In this document: one piece after another, positions 56,140 to 64,000 of the stretch | Numbering within the stretch: position 1 is the stretch's first letter | Layout of the letters: the number at the start of each line of letters is the position of its first letter | Source of the DNA: Symsagittifera roscoffensis | Lineage: Eukaryota > Xenacoelomorpha > Acoela > Convolutidae | Assembly (NCBI RefSeq): GCF_963678635.1 | Contig: NC_087063.1 | Coordinates: 21,770,701-21,834,700 of the forward strand | Direction: 5' to 3' | Length of the DNA stretch: 64,000 bases | Program-made: the position numbers and the translations under genes | The notes under the pieces: model-generated | What the model was told of the DNA's origin: nothing | The model's database searches: none | The model's input: the letters and a program-made list of their open reading frames with translations, nothing else

Positions 56140-57701
56140 AGGAGGAACACTGCGCAAGCACAAATGAGACAGCGCAAGAAATATGATGAAAAGATACTAC
56201 AGGCAAAGCCATATGAAGTGGGCCAGTACGTGTGGGTCTTCCAGAATGTGATAACGTCCAGAAAGGGACAAAAAAACTACTTAAGAAATGGAGGGGACCA
56301 TTCATTATAACGGAAGTACACCAACAAGGACGGTTCTACCGCTTGAGTACGGGGCGAGCAGCACATTATGAAAGTCTGAAGCCTCACCTCCCATCCCCAG
56401 AGGACTGGTGTATCCCACAGGACATGGAGGGACTGCAGTACCTACTGGTGGATCCAGCGTGTGAAGTGAACGAAAAAGGCACCAGAGAGAAAAATGATGG
56501 CAACGAGAACTTGAGTTTGGATGACAATGAAAAGATTGAAGCGGACTCTGAAGCGGAATCCTTTGTGGAAGAAGACTGGAACAATCCGGAGCAAGGAGAG
56601 GTGCCAAAGTGGACAGAACCAGACTTACCAATACCAGCAGGGACTAGGAGTGGCAATCGCAAACGGACAGGCATGAGGTACAACAGGTACGGAGATGATT
56701 TCTTGATTGATAAGATACAGCCCGATGAACTAAGCGAAGAGCTACTAAGTGTGGGCGAACTAGCAGCCGACGGTGAATGGCAAATTATCAATGATAATGA
56801 ACACTACCCGCAAGAAGACTACTCGACACCAGAACGAGAGACAGATTTGGAACAGAGCGAGATAGAGAGGAGGGAGAATACGAACTTGAGGATATTAGAA
56901 TGGATGCGCGATGCCAAGAACGGAAGCGGCGAAGGACAAAGCATCCAACAAGTCGACGTGTCAGCGGTAAAGCAGATGAAAACGGAGGATCCCCTCTTCG
57001 GCTGGACAGCAACAGACAGGCCGCTCGAGATTCCACCAGATAATTTGGACCCAGCACCATCGACGGGGACGTCGATAAATATTTTTGTCCGGGGAGTGGG
57101 GGTAGGACTTACCCACACCGAAAATTTGATGATAAAGAAACTCAGGGAAGTAAGAGAAACGAGCGAACTGGAACTGGATGGGGAGGAGGCTGAGCCTACC
57201 ATAGGACGGAATTTCAAAACGAAGTTCGAAATACCCAACGAATACTCGGAGAACATCCTGATAACGGATAGCGACTTCATTCTGTCGGACAGGACTAGCG
57301 CAATCTGTATTACGGCGGACATGAGTTTCAAATCAAGACTGGAGGCCGACTTCAAGAGAGAATACAAGAACGTGGAGTTTCTATTCAGACAGAGACCGGG
57401 GCTGGGAGGAATGGCTGCGCTTCCACCATCAGTAGCACAAGTCCCAGGCAAATACCTGTGCTTCTTAGTGACGAGGGTCAGTGAGAGGAACACGATCGAT
57501 CCTGAACACGTGATGTTGGCACTGACGAGACTGCGAGACTTCTTGATCGAAAGAAGAATAACGGAAGTCTCAATGCCGGCCTATGACCCGAAAAGGGGCA
57601 AGTTGAGCCCAAGGGAACTATATGCTTTTCTACACGTGGTCTTCGCAGAAACGGATATAATGGTACATTTGCACAAGAAATACTACTTGAGTATCGCCTG
57701 A
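56140..57701 (+). CDS. Pol C-terminal extension: GPY/F-like tail, acidic linker, macrodomain-like module (copy D)
   Basis: After the stop the frame is restored by 56,232 and is open for 489 codons to 57,701. KWRGPFIITEV (about 56,287) is the GPY/F-type end of integrase. An acidic linker and then VRGVGVGLTH follow. From about 57,228 the sequence resembles small Poa1p/OARD1-type macrodomains: ILITDSDFILSDRTSAICI, a GLGGMAAL turn, KYLCFLVTRV, EHVMLALTRLRDFL, ITEVSMPAYDP and LHVVFAETDI. The usual catalytic GCGLD-type loop is replaced by AYDPKRGK. Expected role, if the fold is right: binding or removal of ADP-ribose. Macrodomains are unusual in LTR retrotransposons. Confidence 0.75.
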
Positions 57702-58215
57702 GTCGGGTACATGGGGGTCTCGAGTTGGGCATGAAGGGATCTCAAGTTAGATATTGGGGCACGGAACAGGTAAAAGGATCTTAGATGTGATTGGCATGAC
57801 AATTAAATTTTAAATGACTGACGGTGCTAAAACATAAAATGAATCTGCATGCTCTTAGAAAACTTCCAATTGAATTATTTTAGTAGAACGAAAAGATAAG
57901 GTTTTAACTAGAATTATGGGGGGTGTTTTAGGTTAGGAACATAGCATCTTAGTCTAAAAATCAAGTCTTATTTTCAGACTGATTTGGTAAAGTCAAGTTG
58001 ACTACTCAACTATACTCAACTGAAAGAGACAAAAAGGTCATGAACAAACCCACAGTCAGCAACATTTGCAAAGGTTATTTCTCAAGTACTCAAGTTGGTA
58101 CGGTAATTCTCAAGTTAGTACGGTAATTCTCAAGTTGGTACGGTAATTCTCAACTTGGTACGTGCGCAAGATCATCTAGAGATTATAAAAATGAATCGAT
58201 CGATTTTGGAAGTCC
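57702..58215 (+). other. Pol-ORF3 linker (copy D) with possible ORF3 expression signals
   Basis: The linker is non-coding and AT-rich. TTTTCAG at 57,971-57,977 could be a splice acceptor for a subgenomic ORF3 message. Four 20-bp repeats (CAAGTTGGTACGGTAATTCT) lie at 58,091-58,170. ATTATAAAAATG near 58,184 resembles a TATA box about 25-30 bp before the ORF3 ATG. These are positions only; no activity is implied. Confidence 0.5.
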
Positions 58216-60373
58216 ATGCCCGCGGCTCTGAAGAGGCCCACGCTTGATGAATCATACAGACGCTTGAGGGACCTCGATTATACCCAAGTGGATGAGAGAA
58301 TGGCAGTGATGCTGAACGCCATCCTTCAACTGGAAGAGCAGGCTGAATGCAGAGAGTCTGCAACAGAAGCGGTTTTAATGGTCGGCTACACCACTGATGG
58401 CATATCCAACCAAGAGCAGACCAGATGGCTGTCCTGGAATGTGGATGGAGGGGTGAGAGGATTCGACTTGGCAAGGAATCCTGGCTTGAACAATAACACC
58501 GAGTATGGCGCAGGGGAGTTCCCACTACCAACCAGACCATCGGAAAGGTCAGCGGGCCAACACACGAGTAAGCCACCCTCTATGACGCGAGCGCAGCAAA
58601 CGGAAGAGGCGTATCCTAACCTCAGTAGTCTGAAGAGAGAACTTGAGAGGACACAAAGGGAGAGGAATCAAGCTCGAGAGGAATCAAGCGAATCTGGAGA
58701 GAGATCAGGCGATCATTGAAAGGGACCAAGCGCGGCGGGAACTCGATATTCTGAAGGCCGAGCACCAGCAAGAACAAAGGGTGCGAGAGAATGCGGCGAA
58801 TTGCGAACAGCTAAAGTCGGACTTGAGAAAATCCAGCGGCGACAACGAGAGCTCGACATGCAAAAGGGGCCAGGCCCAAGGAGCGAACGGCCGCCAGAGT
58901 CACGTATGGAAGTGGATGTGGCTCCCAGATCGAAGGGACAGTTTAACCTAGACCGCGCGGCTCAAGAGCCCATGAACGAGGGGATGGAGGTATGAATACC
59001 GACTGAGTCAACGTCCTCCCTGCGTGGTTTAGAGACACAACCGATACGCCCATTGATGGACGTAGCACTGCCGGGGTATATTCCGAGTTCAACCCCGAGC
59101 GGCAGTAAGGTGAGCGGGAGCTCGTCGCGTCTGAAAGAATTGAATGAGAGGCTACAGCTGAGAAATCCTGAGAGTCCAGCCAGAGTGGAGTTACCCCCGA
59201 CTTGGAGGGAGCAACCGGTCAGGAGTGTGGTAATCGCAAGTTACAAGAAGAACACGGAGGGCAGATACCACAGGCACAACCGCATGGATTGGAACACAGC
59301 GCAAAGAGCCAGGAGGGATTGCTTCCATGACGCGGCTTGGGTGGAATACTATACGCAGCCGCGTGTGCCGGAGGGTACGGTCCACCTAGTCATAGGGGAC
59401 AGCCTGCTGCGGGTGCTGACTCGGATTCAGTCGCATTGGCAGACTGGGATCTTGAGTTTCTCTGGAGCTGCAATGCCACAGATTTTGGCATCACTCGAGA
59501 TGCTAGGGATGGCAAGAGTATACACGGTAACTCTAATGATCGGGACTAATGACGTGTCCAGGGGGAGTAAAGGAAAGTCATGAGGCTACATGACAAAATG
59601 AGCTGTATCCTTGAAGAGTTAAGGATTCAAATGGATCCTGCCATACTCACAGTTTGTACCATCCCCTACAATATGAAGGCTGACCAACACGCGATGGAGA
59701 TGAATACGAAAGTACGGAGCCTGAACGAAGTAATCAGGCAAATACATCAGAGGAGTGTCCTTCCCATTGGATTGCTGGATGTAGCCGAGCAAATGGAGCG
59801 AGCCGCCTTCCCCGACGATGCATCCTCAGATGGAATCCATTTTGACAGGCCTAGGGGGGTGGAATGGTTGAACGCCGTTTTCCAAAGGCACATAAGTGCA
59901 TTGGAGGCAGACTTGCTTGAGACGGCCCAATTCACATTCGGACCACCTCCAAATCACCCTTTCCTTGCCTCAAGAACCCTATCCAGTCGCCTGGGGGCGA
60001 GGGTCGATTCTAGAGACAGCTCGAGAAATAGCCGGACTAGATTGCCGGGTTCCGCACCGATGGAGGCCGAGGAAGCAACGTCACCAACACCCCAGAGTTC
60101 GGTGGTGTCCTCGGTGGTAGTGGTAGAGAGCAAGAGGGTGGAGAGACCGGCGGAGACAAGCCGGTCGAGATATCTGGAGAAGGTAAAGGAGCTCGACCTG
60201 GAGGATCTGAAGTGCACACAAGAGTTGGCGGAAGCTCTGGGCCTCGAGCGCGTGTCACACGAGGACTTAAGTAGACACCAATGCTTGGACTGGTTAGAAG
60301 CCCACGAGGCGCATTTCTCGAGGGCAAGAATGATGGAGACGGCTGATCTGACTGGGATTCCATAAGATCGATC
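58216..60373 (+). pseudogene. ORF3 N-terminal half with SGNH/GDSL esterase-like domain (copy D)
   Basis: The ATG at 58,216 is the only ORF3 start seen in the window. 58,216-58,719 is open, leading to a coiled coil with ERDQA units read over small shifts (near 58,675 and 58,830). TGA near 58,994 replaces TGG. 59,053-59,583 then 59,580-60,365 cover the SGNH domain: block I GDSLLRVL (Ser codon 59,401-59,403), MIGTNDVS (59,536-59,559) and DGIHFDRP (from 59,829) supply the Ser, Asn and Asp-His. A shift near 59,570 and another near 60,368 break the frame. SGNH enzymes hydrolyse esters, including O-acetyl groups of sugars; the substrate here is unknown. Related esterase domains are known in ORF1 of some LINEs. 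Confidence 0.75.
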
Positions 60374-62581
60374 ATGGGACCGATCAACTACAGACCTCTC
60401 AAGTTGCTAAGGAGTCCGGGACTCATAGTGGAGCCCCCTAAGCACCGAACTAGTATAGCCAGAATTAGGCTGGCAACTCCCGCGCAGTTGAGGGTGGTGG
60501 ACAAACTACTGGACCCAAGAGAAATGGAACTGCCAGATGCCGCTTATGAGGGTACGAGATTGGCGGACGACCCGAGATATGGGAAACCCTGCGGGAATGC
60601 CCAATTGGCCAAGACTTTAGCAGTTTATGACAGAGCAGATCCAGCTGCCGCAAGGGTGATCATCGTGGCGGGATCGGACTTCGAGGGAACGTCTCCCAAG
60701 TTGTTCTGGCTGGAGACCTTGATATACTCGCTGCCAGGGGCTGAGTTAAACCAGATAATAACCCTGGTGGTCGCGATAAAATTGGAGATGCCTTGCGAGC
60801 CAGAGCTACTACTGTTTGCAGGAATGAATGACCACCTGCATGCGACTCGGTTTCTTGAGCAACTCAAGGGCGATGAGCCTGCGCCAAAGAAAATCTGGGA
60901 AACTATCCAGACGTTGTTCGCGGCGATGAATGAGGTGCAGGAGAACGTCACTTCCCGATTTGGATCCAAGACAAGAGTGGTATTCACGTCCCCCGGGTAC
61001 GCGAGCATGCCTCCCGCTCTGCAGTTTCTATTGCATTCCACTCGGCTATTAGGATCAAAACCGCATAGGCGGATCCTGATGGCAGCTCCCAATCGAGAGT
61101 TAGAACCGACGAACTTGAGGCTTCGCAAGTCAGAACTGGCGGCGGCGTGGGCGGATGTGTCCCACGCGTTGAGGGGCTTCTATGAATTAGCAGATATCTT
61201 CATTGTATTGGATGAAGTCCTCTTGCTAGAGATATCGAATTTCGCCAGACAACTCGGTCCGGCTATAGGGGATGACCACCCAATATTAAGTCACTTGACG
61301 GCCAGCTTGTGGTTCTGAAGTATGGATTTGACCATCACGAGCTCCACCAGCAAGTCAAGGGGACCAAGTAATGAGAGAAAAAATGTGGCTGCGACTGAGA
61401 AGCAACTGGAGTCGATGGTGTACCGACTAACGCAAGAAAGAGGCAGGTGGCCGTTCCTAGCACCAAGGCTAAAAAACGCCACAGAGAAGACAAAGGAGAA
61501 CACCCCACCTCTTGTGAAGCAGATCTGGAGATTTCTTGAGGAGCAGTTGGAAGTGGCCGAGAGCAGGGAGATGACGGTGACCAGGTTCGTCACGGCTGCA
61601 AACGACGTCACCATCGGGGGATTCTGGAGGGAGCACGCGAAGGGCGAGTTGAGGACAAGAAAAGATCACGAGATTCTCAAGTTCTTGAGTCCTTGTTGGG
61701 AGAAGGAATTCATGGCTGGAGTGTTTAGTGTGAAGGAGACCTTTTCGGGACCTTTGTACAAGAAATACTGAGCATGCCCATAAGCTTTTTGTTGGCCCTG
61801 TACCTAGTTTACCCGAGGTACCTATTCAAAATGGGTCCATATGTTCAGTCGGGGTGTGGAAACACTACGGATTGATGGATATCTGGCACTGGTGCTCCTG
61901 ACCCATGGTGAGCTGGTGTCATTTCATCGGCTGACGAAATATGGGGAGCCCTTGTCGATGGGGAAGACCCACTCTAGCATAGACACGTACTCGTATAAAT
62001 GTGCTGCGGGACTGAAGACGCTGCTGGTGGAATATCTCCTGATGCAGAATCGACATATGACTGGCGAGGAGAAGAACCCGAAAACGAAAGATGAATGGAG
62101 ACAGGTGAATGGTGGCATGCCTCTGTTGACAGACCTGTGCCTGGCGATGAGATCGGACCCAATGGGAATAATCCGAGGGCTGGAGGAGGTCGTAACTTGC
62201 ATTTACGGACCAGCTGTAACATACGCTTTTCCAGATCCCCTAGTGACAGCTTACCGCAACTCTGTGGCACACTTGAGCCTGATAAGTGTGTTGGATGGGA
62301 CGGCACTCAATTGGTGTCAGCAAGAGGTGCTGAGAGCGCAAATGAGTAACATGGTACTCTTTGGAAAAATGAAAGATCCCGAGTTGATGGTATACAACTT
62401 CCGGGGGCAACTGCAGTGCAGGATGGGGGGAAAACGTGAAGGCCCCATCGAGACCTATCCCAAGTTCTGGAACTTGAATCCATTGGCGGCGAGTGGACAA
62501 GAGATCTTGAGAATTCCCGCAGGGAAGAAAAGCTTCGAGTTGGTGAAAAGGGAGCTATAGGCGATACTGGAGAAGGAAATC
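60374..62581 (+). pseudogene. ORF3 central part: degenerate SGNH-like domain and helical region (copy D)
   Basis: It continues the SGNH protein in one frame in copies A and C. 60,374-61,318 is open, with IVAGSDFEGTSPKLFW (about 60,660), LLFAGMNDHLHA and GDDHPILSHL (about 61,270), then TGA at 61,316 where copy 0 has CGG. 61,322-61,771 and 61,841-62,560 continue the helical region, with a one-base loss near 61,745 and a short deletion near 61,835. TAG at 62,558 replaces GAG. The hydrophobic MPISFLLALYLVYP-type stretch lies near 61,780. Confidence 0.7.
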
Positions 62582-63859
62582 TTGCCAGCAACCATTCCCG
62601 AGATTCCAACGGTCAGGAGAATGACCCTGGGAGTGAATAGTTCCCTGGTGGTCCCATCCCTGTTCGCGAGAGCAGGGGCGCAGAGGCAGCAAAGGGAATT
62701 CACCGATGGCTGGGACCCCCTATTCATGGGCTATACCGCAGCGGTCTATTTCCATACCTGCGATAAAAAAATAAACTCATGGACGACTCAAGCGAAGAAG
62801 ATGAGAGGCTCAATGCCCCCAAAATTCGAGCTGCGAGAGATCTTGAGAACGCTTGATCGGGCGGGTTTGGAGAACATGTTACCGGTGTGGGACGATGGCA
62901 GGATGATTGTAGAAGAAGGGCACCTTGCGCTAAAAGACGAAATGAAGTTCGCCACAAGAAAGTACCGGGCGCCTTACGGATTGGAACAGGTGGAGATGAG
63001 ACAGGAAGGGAAGGAGCTGGATGTGGCAGGCCCGTTGTATGTGGCTCTGACGGAATATAAGAAATCGGACCCAACGACACCATCACCCCTGTCAGTGGGC
63101 ACCCCTGGAGACAAAAGAAGCGGCCCCGTAGAAGATCGGTTCAAGAGGATACTTGAGAGAAGGAGAGCCGAGTCAGAAGAAGACAGCATGGATGAGACTC
63201 TCAGTGAGGCAGGAGAGGAGATGGAAGTGGGAAACACACCGGAACCAAAACAAGCGGAGGAGGATTTCAGCGCCCAAGAACTGTTGAAAGATCTGAGCGG
63301 AGAGGACTGGGCAGACACTGACACACCTCCTCTGAACTCATCTCCCCGCAAGAATCTAGAGTTGCCACTGACGAGCGAGACTTCCAATATGGGAATGATA
63401 CTCTTGAGTGCGGAGGAAAGCGAAAAGAATACCTTCGAGGGAAACAAGACCATGTTCCTAGGGACTCTAGATGAGAGAGCTTGGCGAGAATTCTTGAGAC
63501 AGTTTAATCGAGAGGTGAATAGCGAGATCACATTAGACAATTTCAAAGAAGAACTGTGGAACACGGTGGTGAAGTTCGGGGAACCTGTCCTGATGGCAAC
63601 AGGTCTGGATAAAAAAGCAAGAAGAGAGCTGCTGAGCAAGATGGTCGAATTGAGAAAAGCGCCACTGAAGACCAAAGAAAACGAATGTAAAGACAGCTCT
63701 ACTCTGAAACAAAAAACTGTCAATAAAAGAGTTGAAGGTGTAAGAGGGGATAAGGTTGAGACGAGTAATATAAATAAAAGTACTAATATCCTTCAGGCTC
63801 GAGCAGGGGGAGGCAAGAGTTGGAAGGGTTGGATGGAGACAAAGAGGTCGAATCAGTGA
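62582..63859 (+). CDS. ORF3 C-terminal part (copy D)
   Basis: An open frame of 425 codons covering the region of copy 0 from about 2,230 to 3,480, without the stop seen there at 2,807. It has a conserved block (FTDGWDPLFMGYTAAVYFHT), then an acidic, Ser/Pro-rich tail (TPPLNSSPRKNLELP) and a helical segment (FKEELWNTVVKFGEPVL). It ends at TGA 63,857-63,859, with the next ATG overlapping as TGATG, as in copy C. No known family is recognised; it may be structural or an assembly factor, which is speculation. Confidence 0.65.
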   Translation: MPATIPEIPTVRRMTLGVNSSLVVPSLFARAGAQRQQREFTDGWDPLFMGYTAAVYFHTCDKKINSWTTQAKKMRGSMPPKFELREILRTLDRAGLENMLPVWDDGRMIVEEGHLALKDEMKFATRKYRAPYGLEQVEMRQEGKELDVAGPLYVALTEYKKSDPTTPSPLSVGTPGDKRSGPVEDRFKRILERRRAESEEDSMDETLSEAGEEMEVGNTPEPKQAEEDFSAQELLKDLSGEDWADTDTPPLNSSPRKNLELPLTSETSNMGMILLSAEESEKNTFEGNKTMFLGTLDERAWREFLRQFNREVNSEITLDNFKEELWNTVVKFGEPVLMATGLDKKARRELLSKMVELRKAPLKTKENECKDSSTLKQKTVNKRVEGVRGDKVETSNINKSTNILQARAGGGKSWKGWMETKRSNQ

Positions 63860-64000
63860 TGATAACGGCAACGCCCCCAAGTAAAGACGTGAAGTCTCGC
63901 AAGAGAAAGAGAGAGGTAAAAGGGTTGGGTAGTCCTTTGGCGGACGAGGTCACAGAGAAAAACCTGAGAGAGACGGCTCCCATGGTTCTGGCACGGTGGA
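63859..64000 (+). CDS. ORF4 start (copy D), truncated by window end
   Basis: The ATG at 63,859 sits inside TGATG and opens a frame to the window edge with RKRKREV near 63,900, as in copies 0 and C. Only about 47 codons are visible. Confidence 0.55.
   Translation, partial: MITATPPSKDVKSRKRKREVKGLGSPLADEVTEKNLRETAPMVLARW

Larger units (their letters stand above)
45480..64000 (+). mobile_element. Copy D: giant Ty3/Gypsy element, 5' LTR to ORF4 (runs off window)
   Basis: It is the only copy with its own intact 5' LTR, full leader, RT core and full-length ORF3 in one piece. Length in the window is 18.5 kb. Adding the C-derived remainder of ORF4, trailer and LTR gives about 22-23 kb. It lacks the lesions shared by A, B and C in gag and protease, but has many of its own stops and indels and the RNase H substitution and TGA shared with C. 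Confidence 0.85.

Noticed and set aside
1970-62560. A changed genetic code, since several stops sit where homologues have GAG/GAA (2,807; 62,558; 54,824) or TGG (58,994).
   Set aside because: Other stops replace CAG, CGA, CGG, TTA, TGC, AAA and TAT, and each copy has its own set. Ordinary mutation explains the mixture.
1-64000. Bacterial operon structure, suggested by the ATGA and TGATG overlaps.
   Set aside because: LTRs, gag-pol, AATAAA signals and a LINE fragment show a eukaryotic context. The overlaps are better seen as retroelement translation coupling.
1-64000. tRNA or rRNA genes.
   Set aside because: No cloverleaf-like or conserved rRNA segment was noticed on either strand.

Overview
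The window is eukaryotic and consists almost entirely of one family of very large Ty3/Gypsy-type LTR retrotransposons, with no host single-copy gene that I recognise. Supporting signs are a gag-pol order with two CCHC knuckles, a retropepsin, reverse transcriptase with YVDD, RNase H, an HHCC/DD35E integrase with a GPY/F-like tail, LTRs of about 0.9 kb with TG...CA ends and an AATAAA signal, a polypurine tract before the 3' LTR, and a fragment of a LINE-type element. An invertebrate animal is the most likely host, but the phylum cannot be fixed from the sequence.

Family architecture, pieced together from partial copies that were only compared with each other: 5' LTR, a 1.7-2.6 kb leader with tandem repeats, ORF1 (coiled-coil Gag-like), ORF2 (capsid, CCHC knuckles, protease, RT, RNase H, integrase and a macrodomain-like C-terminal module), a short repeat-bearing linker, ORF3 (coiled coil, SGNH/GDSL esterase-like domain, a second degenerate SGNH-like domain and a long helical region), ORF4 (nuclear-localisation-like start, Cys-rich C-terminal half), a trailer, a polypurine tract and the 3' LTR. 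By comparing copies C and D, a full element would be about 22-23 kb. ORF3 and ORF4 add about 8.7 kb beyond pol.

Layout. 1-8,044: 3' part of copy 0 (ORF3-ORF4) ending in its 3' LTR. 8,045-9,156: leader piece plus a truncated LTR, making a recent LTR-leader-LTR mini-structure. 9,157-10,207: AT-rich sequence with a decayed LTR relic. 10,208-45,479: one element enlarged by internal tandem duplication: 5' LTR (split by a solo LTR of a related family), copy A (13,721-25,172), heavily deleted copy B (25,821-28,096), copy C (28,765-43,412), an inverted solo LTR, trailer and a truncated 3' LTR carrying a LINE fragment. 45,480-64,000: copy D, which starts inside the 3' LTR of copy C and runs off the window in ORF4.

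Every copy carries stops, frameshifts or deletions. A, B and C share many lesions and so descend from one already damaged element. A, C and D also share an RNase H substitution, so damage in that domain predates all three. The points of greatest interest are the macrodomain-like module at the end of Pol, the two SGNH-like domains in ORF3, the conserved stop-start overlaps between ORF1/ORF2 and ORF3/ORF4, and a recurring polypurine-tract-like 11-mer inside pol.
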